Shown piece after piece: positions 22,701 to 37,600 of a DNA stretch of 64,000 nucleotides. The notes under the pieces are model-generated. The model was not told the DNA's origin. It was given only the letters and a program-made list of their open reading frames with translations, and searched no databases. The DNA is taken from positions 1 through 64,000 of the forward strand of contig NW_026570276.1 of the NCBI RefSeq assembly GCF_019649055.1, given 5' to 3'. Numbering within the stretch: position 1 is the stretch's first letter; every line of letters begins with the position of its first letter. Source of the DNA: Paramacrobiotus metropolitanus (lineage: Eukaryota; Tardigrada; Eutardigrada; Parachela; Macrobiotidae). The position numbers and the translations under genes are program-made.

Positions 22701-25689
22701 ACATCCGGATGTTTGGAAATCATTGTTGTCATCATTCGCGTTTTCCGCATATCAGGAACGAAATGACTGTCATTATAAACAGAAACCTGTTAGAGCTGGA
22801 AAAATATTTATTCCCAACAAAAACGAAATTTTTGTATCCACATTGTCAATTTGTCAACCGTATGTCAATTTGTCAAATGTCTTTCAAGCGGCAGCCAACC
22901 AAGCACTATCGTTTGGCCACCTCTCCAGATGATTTCCTTAAACTAATTAGACAAAACTACCGTTCAGAAGAAAAATCAGTCATTCCCAACAAAAAATATT
23001 TTTTGTATCCACCTTGTCAATTTGTCAACCGTATGTCAATTTGTCTAATGTCTTTCAAGCTGGCAGCCAACCAGGCATTATCGCTTGGCCACCTCTCCAG
23101 ATGATTTCCTTAAACTAATTAGACAAAACTACCGATTCAGAAGAAAAATCAGTCATTCCCAACAAAAATATTTTTGTATCCACCTTGTCAATTTGTCAAC
23201 CGTATGTCAATTTGTCAAAAGCCTTTTAAACGGGCAGCCATCTAGGCATTATTGTCCGGCTTCCTCTTTGGATGGCTACCATAAATCTTTCAGACAAAAC
23301 TATTGCTTCAGAAGTTAAATAAGTCTGTCACATTAAGCAGAACGCGTTTCTTGTAGATTTTGCGAAACATCCGGATGTTTGGAAATCATTGTTGTCATCA
23401 TTCGCGTTTTCCGCATATCAGGAACGAAATGACTGTCATTATAAACAGAAACCTGTTAGAGCTGGAAAAATATTTATTCCCAACAAAAAACGAAATTTGG
23501 TATCCACATTGTCAATTTTTCAACCGTATGTCAATTTGTCAAATGTCTTTCAAGCTGGCAGCCAAATAAGCATTATCGTTTGGCCACCTCTCCAGGTGAT
23601 TTCCTTAAACTAATTAGACAAAACTACCGATTCAGAAGAAAAATCAGTCATTCCCAACAAAAAAATATTTTTTGTATCCACCTTGTCAATTTGTCAACCG
23701 TATGTCAATTTGTCAAAAGCCTTTTAAACGGGCAGCCATCTAGGCATTATTGTCCGGCTTCCTCTTTAGATGACTACCATAAATCTTTCGGACAAAACAA
23801 TTGCTTCAGAAGTTAAACAAGTCTGTCACGTTAAGCAGAGCGCGTTTCTTGTAGATTTTGCGAAACATCCGGATGTTTGGAAATCATTGTTGTCATCATT
23901 TGCGTTTTCCGCATATCAGGAACGAAATGACTGTCATTATAAACAGAAACCTGTTAGAGCTGGAAAAATATTTATTCCCAACAAAAAACGAAATTTGGTA
24001 TCCACATTGTCAATTTGTCAACCGTATGTCAATTTGTCAAATGTCTTTCAAGCTGGCAGCCAAATAAGCATTATCGTTTGGCCACCTCTCCAGATGATTT
24101 CCTTAAACTAATTAGACAAAACTACCGCTTCAAAAGAAAAATCAGTCATTCCCAACAAAAAAATATTTTTTGTATCCACCTTGTCAATTTGTCAACCGTA
24201 TGTCAATTTGTCAAAAGCCTTTTAAACGGGCAGCCATCTAGGCATTATTGTCCGGCTTCCTCTTTGGATGGCTACCATAAATCTTTCAGACAAAACTATT
24301 GCTTCAGAAGTTAAATAAGTCTGTCACATTAAGCAGAACGCGTTTCTTGTAGATTTTGCGAAACATCCGGATGTTTGGAAATCATTGTTGTCATCATTCG
24401 CGTTTTCCGCATATCAGAACGAAATGACTGTCATTATAAACAGAAACCTGTTAAAGCTTGAAAAAATTTATTCCCAACAAAAAACGAAATTTGGTATCCA
24501 CATTGTCAATTTGTCAACCGTATGTCAATTTGTCAAATGTCTTTCAAGCTGGCAGCCAAACCAAGCATTATCGTTTGGCCACCTCTCCAGATGATTTCCT
24601 TAAACTAATAGACAAAACTACCGCTTCAAAGAAAATCAGTCATTCCCAACAAAAAATATTTTTTGTATCCACCTTGTCAATTTGTCAACCGTATGTCAAT
24701 TTGTCAAATGTCTTTCAAGCTGGCAGCCAACCAGGCATTATCGCTTGGCCACCTCTCCAGATGATTTCCTTAAACTAATATGACAAAACTACCGCTTCAG
24801 AAGAAAACCAGTCATTCCCAACAAAAATATTTTTGTATCCACCTTGTCAATTTGTCAACCGTATGTCAATTTGTCAAAAGCCTTTTAAACGGGCAGCCAT
24901 CTAGGCATTATTGTCCGGCTTCCTCTTTGGATGACTACCATAAATCTTTCAGACAAAACTATTGCTTCAGAAGTTAAATAAGTCTGTCACATTAAGCAGA
25001 ACGCGTTTCTTGTAGATTTTGCGAAACATCCGGATGTTTGGAAATCATTGTTGTCATCATTCGCGTTTTCCGCATATCAGGAACGAAATGACTGTCATTA
25101 TAAACAGAAACCTGTGAGCTGGAAAATATTTATTCCCAACAAAAACGAAATTTTGGTATCCACCTTGTCAATTTGTCAACCGTATGTCAATTTGTCAAAT
25201 GTCTTTCAAGCTGGCAGCCAAATAAGCATTATCGTTTGGCCACCTCCAGATGATTTCCTTAAACTAATTAGACAAAACTACCGCTTCAGAAGAAAAATCA
25301 GTCATTCCCAACAAAAATATTTTTGTATCCACCTTGTCAATTTGTCAACCGTATGTCAATTTGTCAAAAGCCTATAAATCGATCAGCCATCTAGGCATTA
25401 TTGTCCGGCTTCCTCTTTAGATGACTACCATAAATCTTTCGGACAAAACAATTGCTTCAGAAGTTAAACAAGTCTGTCACATTAAGCAGAGCGCGTTTCT
25501 TGTAGATTTTGCGAAACATCCGGATGTTTGGAAATCATTGTTGTCATCACTCGCGTTTTCCGCATATCAGGAACGAAATGACTGTCATTATAAACAGAAA
25601 CCTGTTAAAGCTTGAAAAATATTTGTTCCCTACAAAAGACGAAATTTGGTATCCACATTGTCAATTTGTCAACCGTATGTCAATTTGTC
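10776..25689 (+). repeat. Satellite regime 1: AB (~498 bp) interspersed with AAB (~670 bp)
   Basis: Distances between successive B palindrome regions are either ~498 or ~670 bp. From 11065 to 15720 they strictly alternate (661, 498, 671, 498, 670, 494, 666, 497), giving four tandem AAB-AB blocks of ~1165 bp. The same alternation returns at 16219-18549 (497, 669, 498, 666). Farther right AAB becomes sparser (671 at 20039-20710, 666 at 22694-23360, 663 at 24356-25019). The first few hundred bases beside segment copy 2 are degenerate. Confidence 0.9.
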
Positions 25690-28600
25690 AAAAGCCTTTT
25701 AAACGGGCAGCCATCTAGGCATTATTGTCCGGCTTCCTCTTTAGATGACTACCATAAATCTTTCGGACAAACAATTGCTTCAGAAGTTAAACAAGTCTGT
25801 CACATTAAGCAGAGCGCGTTTCTTGTAGATTTTGCGAAACATCCGGATGTTTGGAAATCATTGTTGTCATCATTCGCGTTTTCCGCATATCAGGAACGAA
25901 ATGACTGTCATTATAAACAGAAACCTGTTGAAGCTTGAAAAATATTTATTCCCAACAAAAAACGAAATTTGGTATCCACATTGTCAATTTGTCAACCGTA
26001 TGTCAATTTGTCAAATGTCTTTCAAGCTGGCAGCCAAATAAGCATTATCGTTTGGCCACCTCTCCAGATGATTTCCTTAAACTAATTAGACAAAACTACC
26101 GCTTCAAAAGAAAAATCAGTCATTCCCAACAAAAAATATTTTTGTATCCACCTTGTCAATTTGTCAACCGGATGTCAATTTGTCAAAAGCCTTTTAAACG
26201 GGCAGCCATCTAGGCATTATTGTCCGGCTTCCTCTTTAGATGACTACCATAAATCTTTCAGGACAAAACCAATTGCTTCAGAAGTTAAACAAGTCTGTCA
26301 CATTAAGCAGAGCGCGTTTCTTGTAGATTTTGCGAAACATCCGGATGTTTGGAAATCATTGTTGTCATCATTCGCGTTTTCCGCATATCAGGAACGAAAT
26401 GACTGTCATTATAAACAGAAACCTGTTAGAGCTGGAAAAATATTTATTCCCAACAAAAAACGAAATTTGGTATCCACATTGTCAATTTGTCAACCGTATG
26501 TCAATTTGTCAAATGTCTTTCAAGCTGGCAGCCAAATATACATTATCGTTTGGCCACCTCTCCAGGTGATTTCCTTAAACTAATTAGACAAAACTACCGA
26601 TTCAAAAGAAAAATCAGTCATTCCCAACAAAAAAATATTTTTTGTATCCACCTTGTCAATTTGTCAACCGTATGTCAATTTGTCAAAAGCCTTTTAAACG
26701 GGCAGCCATCTAGGCATTATTGTCCGGCTTCCTCTTTGGATGGCTACCATAAATCTTTCAGACAAAACTATTGCTTCAGAAGTTAAATAAGTCTGTCACA
26801 TTAAGCAGAACGCGTTTCTTGTAGATTTTGCGAAACATCCGGATGTTTGGAAATCATTGTTGTCATCATTCGCGTTTTCCGCATATCAGAAACGAAATGA
26901 CTGTCATTATAAACAGAAACCTGTTAAAGCTTGAAAAAAATTTATTCCCAAAAAAAAAACGAAATTTGGTATCCACATTGTCAATTTGTCAACCGTATGT
27001 CAATTTGTCAAATGTCTTTCAAGCTGGCAGCCAACCAAGCATTATCGTTTGGCCACCTCTCCAGATGATTTCCTTAAACTAATTAGACAAAACTACCGCT
27101 TCAAAAGAAAATCAGTCATTCCCAACAAAAAAATATTTTTTGTATCCACCTTGTCAATTTGTCAACCGTATGTCAATTTGTCAAATGTCTTTCAAGCTGG
27201 CAGCCAACCAGGCATTATCGCTTGGCCACCTCTCCAGATGATTTCCTTAAACTAATAAACAAAACTACCGATTCAGAAGAAAATAGTCATTCCCAACAAA
27301 AATATTTTTGTATCCACCTTGTCAATTTGTCAACCGTATGTCAATTTGTCAAATGTCTTTCAAGCTGGCAGCCAAATAAGCATTATCGTTTGGCCACCTC
27401 CAGATGATTTCCTTAAACTAATTAGACAAAACTACCGCTTCAAAGAAAAATCAGTCATTCCCAACAAAAAATATTTTTGTATCCACCTTGTCAATTTGTC
27501 AACCGGATGTCAATTTGTCAAAAGCCTTTTAAACGGGCAGCCATCTAGGCATTATTGTCCGGCTTCCTCTTTGGATGACTACCGTAAATCCTTCAGACAA
27601 AACTATTGCTTCAGAAGTTAAACAAGTCTGTCACGTTAAGCAGAGCGCGTTTCTTGTAGATTTTGCGAAACATCCGGATGTTTGGAAATCATTGTTCTCA
27701 TCATTTGCGTTTTCTGCATATCAGGAACGAAATGACTGTCATTATAAACAGAAACCTGTTAGAGCTGGAAAAATATTTATTCCCAACAAAAAACAAAATT
27801 TGGTATCCACATTGTCAATTTGTCAACCGTATGTCAATTTGTCAAATGTTTTTCAAGCTGGCAGCCAAATAAGCATTATCGTTTGGCCACCTCTCCAGAT
27901 GATTTCCTTAAACTAATTAGACAAAACTACCGCTTCAAAGAAAAATCAGTCATTCCCAACAAAAAATATTTTTTGTATCCACCTTGTCAATTTGTCAACC
28001 GTATGTCAATTTGTCAAAAGCCTTTTAAACGGGCAGCCATCTAGGCATTATTGTCCGGCTTCCTCTTTGGATGGCTACCATAAATCTTTCAGACAAAACT
28101 ATTGCTTCAGAAGTTAAATAAGTCTGTCACATTAAGCAGAACGCGTTTCTTGTAGATTTTGCGAAACATCCGGATGTTTGGAAATCATTGTTGTCATCAT
28201 TTGCGTTTTCCGCATATCAGGAGCGAAATGACTGTCATTATAAACAGAAACCTGTTAGAGCTTGAAAAATATTTGTTCCCTACAAAAGACGAAATTTGGT
28301 ATCCACAGTGTCAATTTGTCAACCGGATGTCAATTTGTCAAATGTCTTTCAAGCTGCATTATCGTTTGCCACCTCCAGATGATTTCTTAAACTAATTAGA
28401 CAAAACTACCGCTTCAGAAGAAAAATCAGTCATTCCCAACAAAAAATATTTTGTATCCACCTTGTCAATTTGTCAACCGTATGTCAATTTGTCAAAAGCC
28501 TTTTAAACGGGCAGCCATCTAGGCATTATTGTCCGGCTTCCTCTTTGGATGGCTACCATAAATCTTTCAGACAAAACTATTGCTTCAGAAGTTAAATAAG

Positions 28601-31600
28601 TCTGTCACATTAATCAGAACGCGTTTCTTGTAGATTTTGCGAAACATCCGGATGTTTCGAAATCATTGTTGTCATCATTTGCGTTTTCCGCATATCAGGA
28701 ACGAAATGACTGTCATTATAAACAGAAACCTGTTAGAGCTGGAAAAATATTTATTCCCAACAAAAAACGAAATTTGGTATCCACATTGTCAATTTGTCAA
28801 CCGTATGTCAATTTGTCAAATGTCTTTCAAGCTGGCAGCCAAATAAGCATTATCGTTTGGCCACCTCTCCAGGTGATTTCCTTAAACTAATTAGACAAAA
28901 CTACCGCTTCAGAAGAAAAATCAGTCATTCCCAACAAAAAATATTTTTGTATCCACCTTGTCAATTTGTCAACCGGATGTCAATTTGTCAAAAGCCTTTT
29001 AAACGGGCAGCCATCTAGGCATTATTGTCCGGCTTCCTCTTTAGATGACTACCATAAATCTTTCGGACAAAACAATTGCTTCAGAAGTTAAACAAGTCTG
29101 TCACATTAAGCAGAGCGCGTTTCTTGTAGATTTTGCGAAACATCCGTATGTTTGGAAATCACTGTTGTCATCATTCGCGTTTTCCGCATATCAGAACGAA
29201 ATGACTGTCATTATAAACAGAAACCTGTTAGAGCTGGAAAAATATTTATTCCCAACAAAAAACGAAATTTGGTATCCACATTGTCAATTTGTCAACCGTA
29301 TGTCAATTTGTCAAATGTCTTTCAAGCTGGCAGCCAACCAAGCATTATCGTTTGGCCACCTCTCCAGATGATTTCCTTAAACTAATTAGACAAAACTACC
29401 GATTCAGAATAAAAAGCAGTCATTCCCAACAAAAAAATATTTTTGTATCCACCTTGTCAATTTGTCAACCGTATGTCAATTTGTCTAATGTCTTTCAAGC
29501 TGGCAGCCAACCAGGCATTATCGCTTGGCCACCTCTCCAGATGATTTCCTTAAACTAATAAGACAAAACTACCGATTCAGAAGAAAAATCAGTCATTCCC
29601 AACAAAAAAATATTTTTTGTATCCACCTTGTCAATTTGTCAACCGGATGTCAATTTGTCAAAAGCCTTTTAAACGGGCAGCCATCTAGGCATTATTGTCC
29701 GGCTTCCTCTTTAGATGATTACCATAAATCCTTCAGACAAAACTATTGCTTCAGAAGTTAAACAAGTCTGTCACATTAAGCAGAGCGCGTTTCTTGTAGA
29801 TTTTGCGAAACATCCGGATGTTTGGAAATCATTGTTGTCATCATTCGCGTTTTCCGCATATCAGGAACGAAATGACTGTCATTATAAACAGAAACCTGTT
29901 AAAGCTGGAAAAATATTTATTCCCAACAAGAAACGAAATTTAGTATCCACATTGTCAAGTTGTCAACCGGATGTCAATTTGTCAAAAGCCTTTTAAACGG
30001 GCAGCCATCTAGGCATTATTGTCCGGCTTCCTCTTTAGATGATTACCATAAATCCTTCAGACAAAACTATTGCTTCAGAAGTTAAATAAGTCTGTCACAT
30101 TAAGCAGAACGCGTTTCTTGTAGATTTTGCGAAACATCCGGATGTTTGGAAATCATTGTTGTCATCATTCGCGTTTTCCGCATATCAGGAACGAAATGAC
30201 TGTCATTATAAACAGAAACCTGTTAGAGCTTGAAAAATATTTGTTCCCTACAAAAGACGAAATTTGGTATCCACATTGTCAATTTTTCAACCGTATGTCA
30301 ATTTGTCAAATGTCTTTCAAGCTGGCAGCCAAATAAACATTATCGTTTGGCCACCTCCCCAGATGATTTCCTTAAACTAATTAGACAAAACTACCGCTTC
30401 AAAAGAAAAATCAGTCATTCCCAACAAAAAATATTTTTGTATCCACCTTGTCAATTTGTCAACCGTATGTCAATTTGTCAAAAGCCTTATAAACGGGCAG
30501 CCATCTAGGCATTATTGTCCGGCTTCCTCTTTAGATGATTACCATAAATCCTTCAGACAAAACTATTGCTTCAGAAGTTAAATAAGTCTGTCACATTAAG
30601 CAGAACGCGTTTCTTGTAGATTTTGCGAAACATCCGGATGTTTGGAAATCATTGTTGTCATCATTCGCGTTTTCCGCATATCAGGAACGAAATGACTGTT
30701 ATTATAAACAGAAACCTGTTAGAGCTGGAAAAATATTTGTTCCCACAAAAACGAAATTTGGTATCCACATTGTCAATTTGTCAACCGTATGTCAAATTTG
30801 TCGAATGTCTTCCAAGCTGCATTATCGTTTCCCCTTCCATCTAGATGATTACCTTTAATCAATTACCAAAAACTACCGCTTCAGAAGAAAAATCAGTCAT
30901 TCCCAACAAAAAACGATTTTTTGTATCCACCTTGTCAATTTGTCAACCGTATGTCAATTTGTCAAAGCCGTTTAAACGGGCAGCCATCTAGGCATTATTG
31001 TCCGGCTTCCTCTTTAGATGACTACCATAAATCTTTCGGACAAACAATTGCTTCAGAAGTTAAACAAGTCTGTCTCATTAAGCAGAACGCGTTTCTTGTA
31101 GATTTTGCGAAACATCCGGATGTTTTGAAATCATTGTTGTCATCATTTGCGTTTTCCGCATATCAGGAACGAAATGACTGTCATTATAAACAGAAACCTG
31201 TTAGAGCTGGAAAAATATTTATTCCCAACAAGAAACGAAATTTAGTATCCACATTGTCAAGTTGTCAACCGGATGTCAATTTGTCAAAAGCCTTTTAAAC
31301 GGGCAGCCATCTAGGCATTATTGTCCGGCTTCCTCTTTAGATGACTACCATAAATCTTTCGGACAAACAATTGCTTCAGAAGTTAAACAAGTCTGTCACA
31401 TTAAGCAGAGCGCGTTTCTTGTAGATTTTGCGAAACATCCGGATGTTTTGAAATCATTGTTGTCATCATTTGCGTTTTCCGCATATCAGGAACGAAATGA
31501 CTGTCATTATAAACAGAAACCTGTTAGAGCTGGAAAAATATTTATTCCCAACAAAAACGAAATTTAGTATCCACATTGTCAAGTTGTCAACGGGATGTCA

Positions 31601-34600
31601 ATTTGTCAAAAGCCTTTTAAACGGGCAGCCATCTAGGCATTATTGTCCGGCTTCCTCTTTAGATGACTACCATAAATCTTTCGACAAACAATTGCTTCAG
31701 AAGTTAAACAAGTCTGTCACATTAAGCAGAACGCGTTTCTTGTAGATTTTGCGAAACATCCGGATGTTTGGAAATCATTGTTGTCATCATTCGCGTTTTC
31801 CGCATATCAGGAACGAAATGACTGTCATTATAAACAGAAACCTGTTAAAGCTAGAAAAATATTTATTCCCAACAAAAAACGAAATTTGGTATCCACATTG
31901 TCAATTTGTCAAGCGTATGTCAATTTGTCGAATGTCTTTCAAGCTGCATTATCGTTTCGCCTTCTCTCTAGATGATTACCTTTAATCAATTACCAAAAAC
32001 TACCGCTTCAGAAGAAAAATCAGTTATTCCCAACAAAAAACGAAATTTAGTATCCACCTTGTCAATTTGTCAACCGTGTGTCAATTTGTCAAAAGCCTTT
32101 AAACGGGCAGCCATCTAGGCATTATTGTCCGGCTTCCTCTTTAGATGACTACCATAAATCTTTCGGACAAAACAATTGCTTCAGAAGTTAAACAAGTCTG
32201 TCACATTAAGCAGAGCGCGTTTCTTGTAGATTTTGCGAAACATCCGGATGTTTGGAAATCATTGTTATCGTCATTTGCGTTTTCCGCATATCAGGAACGA
32301 AATGACTGTCATTATAAACAGAAACCTGTTAGAGCTGGAAAAATATTTATTCCCAACAAAAAACGAAATTTGGTATCCACATTGTCAAGTTGTCAACCGG
32401 ATGTCAATTTGTCAAAAGCCTTTTAAACGGGCAGCCATCTAGGCATTATTGTCCGGCTTTCCTTTAGATGACTACCATAAATCTTTCGGACAAAACAATT
32501 GCTTCAGAAGTTAAACAAGTCTGTCACATTAAGCAGAGCGCGTTTCTTGTAGATTTTGCGAAACATCCGTATGTTTGGAAATCACTGTTGTCATCATTTG
32601 CGCTTTCCGCATATCAGGAACGAAATGACTGTCATTATAAACAGAAGCCTGTTAAAGCTTGAAAAATATTTATTCCCAACAAAAAACGAAATTTGGTATC
32701 CACGTTGTCAATTTGTCAACCGAATGTAAATTTGTCAAATGTCTTTCAAGCTGGCAGCCAAATAAGCATTATCGTTTGGCCACCTCTCCAGATGATTTCC
32801 TTAAACTAATTAGACAAAACTACCGCTTCAAAAGAAAAATCAGTCATTCCCAACAAAAAATATTTTTGTATCCACCTTGTCAATTTGTCAACCGTATGTC
32901 AATTTGTCAAAAGCTCGTTTAAACGGGCAGCCATCTAGGCATTATTGTCCGGCTTCCTTTAGATGACTACCATAAATCTTTCGGACAAAACAATTGCTTC
33001 AGAAGTTAAACAAGTCTGTCACATTAAGCAGAGCGCGTTTCTTGTAGATTTTGCGAAACATCCGGATGTTTGAAATCATTGTTGTCATCATTTGCGTTTT
33101 CCGCATATCAGGAACGAAATGACTGTCATTATAAACAGAAACCTGTTAGAGCTGGAAAAATATTTATTCCCAACAAAAAACGAAATTTAGTATCCACATT
33201 GTCAAGTTGTCAACCGGATGTCAATTTGTCAAAAGCCTTTTAAACGGGCAGCCATCTAGGCATTATTGTCCGGCTTCCTCTTTAGATGACTACCATAAAT
33301 CTTTCGGACAAACAATTGCTTCAGAAGTTAAACAAGTCTGTCTCATTAAGCAGAACGCGTTTCTTGTAGATTTTGCGAAACATCCGGATGTTTGGAAATC
33401 ATTGTTGTCATCATTCGCGTTTTCCGCATATCAGGAACGAAATGACTGTCATTATAAACAGAAACCTGTTAGAGCTTGAAAAATATTTATTCCCTACAAA
33501 AACGAAATTTGGTATCCACATTGTCAATTTGTCAACCGTATGTCAATTTGTCAAATGTCTTTCAAGCTGCATTATCGTTTGCCACCTCTCAGATGATTAC
33601 CTTTAAACCAATTAGACAAAACTACCGCTTCAGAAGAAAAATCAGTCATTCCCAACAAAAAACGATTTTTTGTAACCACCTTGTCAATTTGTCAACCGTA
33701 TGTCAATTTGTCAAAAGCCTTTAAACGGGCAGCCATCTAGGCATTATTGTCCGGCTTCCTCTTTAGATGACTACCATAAATCTTTCGGACAAAACAATTG
33801 CTTCAGAAGTTAAACAAGTCTGTCACATTAAGCAGAGCGCGTTTCTTGTAGATTTTGCGAAACATCCGGATGTTTCGAAATCATTGTTGTCATCATTTGC
33901 GTTTTCCGCATATCAGGAACGAAATGACTGTCATTATAAACAGAAACCTGTTAGAGCTGGAAAAATATTTATTCCCTACAAAAGACGAAATTTGGTATCC
34001 ACATTGTCAATTTGTCAACCGTTTGTCAATTTGTCAAATGTCTTTCAAGCTGCATTATCGTTTTGCCTTCTCTCTAGATGATTACCTTTAATCAATTACC
34101 AAAAACTACCGCTTCAGAAGAAAAATCAGTCATTTCCAACAAAAAACGAAATTTAGTATCCACCTTGTCAATTTGTCAACCGTATGTCAATTTGTCAAAA
34201 GCCGTTTAAACGGGCAGCCATCTAGGCATTATTGTCCGGCTTCCTCTTTAGATGACTACCATAAATCTTTCGGACAAACAATTGCTTCAGAAGTTAAACA
34301 AGTCTGTCACATTAAGCAGAGCGCGTTTCTTGTAGATTTTGCGAAACATCCGGATGTTTGGAAATCATTGTTGTCATCATTTGCGTTTTCCGCATATCAG
34401 GAACGAAATGACTGTCATTATAAACAGAAACCTGTTAGAGCTGGAAAAATATTTATTCCCAACAAAAAACGAAATTTGGTATCCACATTGTCAAGTTGTC
34501 AAAAGGATGTCAATTTGTCAAAGCCTTTTAAACGGGCAGCCATCTAGGCATTATTGTCCGGCTTCCTCTTTAGATGACTACCATAAATCTTTCGGACAAA

Positions 34601-37600
34601 ACAATTGCTTCAGAAGTTAAACAAGTCTGTCACATTAAGCAGAGCGCGTTTCTTGTAGATTTTGCGAAACATCCGGATGTTTGGAAATCATTGTTGTCAT
34701 CATTCGCGTTTTCCGCATATCAGGAACGAAATGACTGTCATTATAAACAGAAACCTGTTGAAGCTTGAAAAATATTTATTCCCAACAAAAAACGAAATTT
34801 GGTATCCACATTGTCAATTTGTCAACCGGATGTCAATTTGTCAAAAGCCTTTTAAACGGGCAGCCATCTAGGCATTATTGTCCGGCTTCTCTTTAGATGA
34901 CTACCATAAATCTTTCGGACAAACAATTGCTTCAGAAGTTAAACAAGTCTGTCACATTAAGCAGAGCGCGTTTCTTGTAGATTTTGCGAAACATCCGGAT
35001 GTTTGGAAATCATTGTTGTCATCATTCGCGTTTTCCGCATACCAGAACGAAACGACTGTCATTATAAACAGAAACCTGTTAGAGCTTGAAAAATATTTAT
35101 TCCCAACAAAAACGAAATTTGGTATCCACATTGTCAATTTGTCAACCGTATGTCAATTTGTCAAATGTCTTTCAAGCTGCATTATCGTTTGCCCTCTCTA
35201 GATGATTACCTTTAACCAATTACCAAAACTACCGCTTCAGAAGAAAAATCAGTCATTCCAACAAAAAATATTTTTGTATCCACCTTGTCAATTTGTCAAC
35301 CGTATGTCAATTTGTCAAAAGCCTTTAAACGGGCAGCCATCTAGGCATTATTGTCCGGCTTCCTCTTTAGATGACTACCATAAATCTTTCGGACAAAACC
35401 AATTGCTTCAGAAGTTAAACAAGTCTGTCACATTAAGCAGAGCGCGTTTCTTGTAGATTTTGCGAAACATCCGGATGTTTGGAAATCATTGTTGTCATCA
35501 TTCGCGTTTTCCGAATATCAGGAACGAAATGACTGTCATTATAAACAGAAACCTGTTAGAGCTGGAAAGATATTTATTCCCAACAAAAAACGAAATTTGG
35601 TATCCATTGCCAATTTGTCAACCGTATGTCAATTTGTCAAAAGCCTTCTAAACGGGCAGCCATCTAGGCATTATTGTCCGGCTTTCTCTTTAGATGACTA
35701 CCATAAATCTTTCGGACAAACAATTGCTTCAGAAGTTAAACAAGTCTGTCACATTAAGCAGAGCGCGTTTCTTGTAGATTTTGCGAAACATCCGGATGTT
35801 TGGAAATCATTGTTGTCATCATTCGCGTTTTCCGCATATCAGGAACGAAATGACTGTCATTATAAACAGAAACCTGTTGAAGCTTGAAAATATTTATTCC
35901 CAACAAAAAACGAAATTTGGTATCCACATTGTCAATTTGTCAACCGTATGTCAATTTGTCAAAAGCCTTTTAAACGGGCAGCCATCTAGGCATTATTGTC
36001 CGGCTTCCTCTTTAGATGACTACCATAAATCTTTCGGACAAAACAATTGCTTCAGAAGTTAAACAAGTCTGTCACATTAAGCAGAGCGCGTTTCTTGTAG
36101 ATTTTGCGAAACATCCGGATGTTTGGAAATCATTGTCATCATTCGCGTTTTCCGCATATCAGGAACGAAATGACTGTCATTATAAACAGAAACCTGTTAG
36201 AGCTTGAAAAATATTTGTTCCCAACAAAAACGAAATTTGGTATCCACATTGTCAATTTGTCAAGCGTATGTCAATTTGTCGAATGTCTTTCAAGCTGCAT
36301 TATCGTTTCGCCTTCTCTCTAGATGATTACCTTTAATCAATTACCAAAAACTACCGCTTCAGAAGAAAAATCAGTTATTCCCAACAAAAAACGAAATTTA
36401 GTATCCACCTTGTCAATTTGTCAACCGTATGTCAATTTGTCAAAAGCCGTTTAAACGGGCAGCCATCTAGGCATTATTGTCCGGCTTCCTCTTTAGATGA
36501 CTACCATAAATCTTTCGGACAAAACAATTGCTTCAGAAGTTAAACAAGTCTGTCACATTAAGCAGAGCGCGTTTCTTGTAGATTTTGCGAAACATCCGGA
36601 TGTTTCGAAATCATTGTTGTCATCATTTGCGTTTTCCGCATATCAGGAACGAAATGACTGTCATTATAAACAGAAACCTGTTAGAGCTGGAAAAATATTT
36701 ATTCCCAACAAAAAACGAAATTTAGTATCCACATTGTCAAGTTGTCAACCGGATGTCAATTTGTCAAAAGCCTTTTAAACGGGCAGCCATCTAGGCATTA
36801 TTGTCCGGCTTCCTCTTTAGATGACTACCATAAATCTTTCGGACAAAACAATTGCTTCAGAAGTTAAACAAGTCTGTCACATTAAGCAGAGCGCGTTTCT
36901 TGTAGATTTTGCGAAACATCCGGATGTTTGGAAATCATTGTTGTCATCATTCGCGTTTTCCGCATATCAGGAACGAAATGACTGTCATTATAAACAGAAA
37001 CCTGTTGAAGCTTGAAAAATATTTATTCCCAACAAAAAACGAAATTTGGTATCCACATTGTCAAGTTGTCAACCGGATGTCAATTTGTCAAAAGCCTTTT
37101 AAACGGGCAGCCATCTAGGCATTATTGTCCGGCTTCCTCTTTAGATGACTACCATAAATCTTTCGGACAAACAATTGCTTCAGAAGTTAAACAAGTCTGT
37201 CACATTAAGCAGAGCGCGTTTCTTGTAGATTTTGCGAAACATCCGGATGTTTGGAAATCATTGTTGTCATCATTCGCGTTTTCCGCATATCAGGAACGAA
37301 ATGACTGTCATTATAAACAGAAACCTGTTGAAGCTTGAAAATATTTATTCCCAACAAAAAACGAAATTTGGTATCCACATTGTCAATTTGTCAACCGTAT
37401 GTCAATTTGTCAATGTCTTTCAAGCTGGCAGCCAACCAGGCATTATCGTTTGGCCACCTCTCCAGATGATTTCCTTAAACTAATTAGACAAAACTACCGC
37501 TTCAGAAGAAAAATCAGTCATTTCCAACAAAAAATATTTTTGTATCCACCTTGTCAATTTGTCAACCGGATGTCAATTTGTCAAAAGCCTTTTAAACGGG

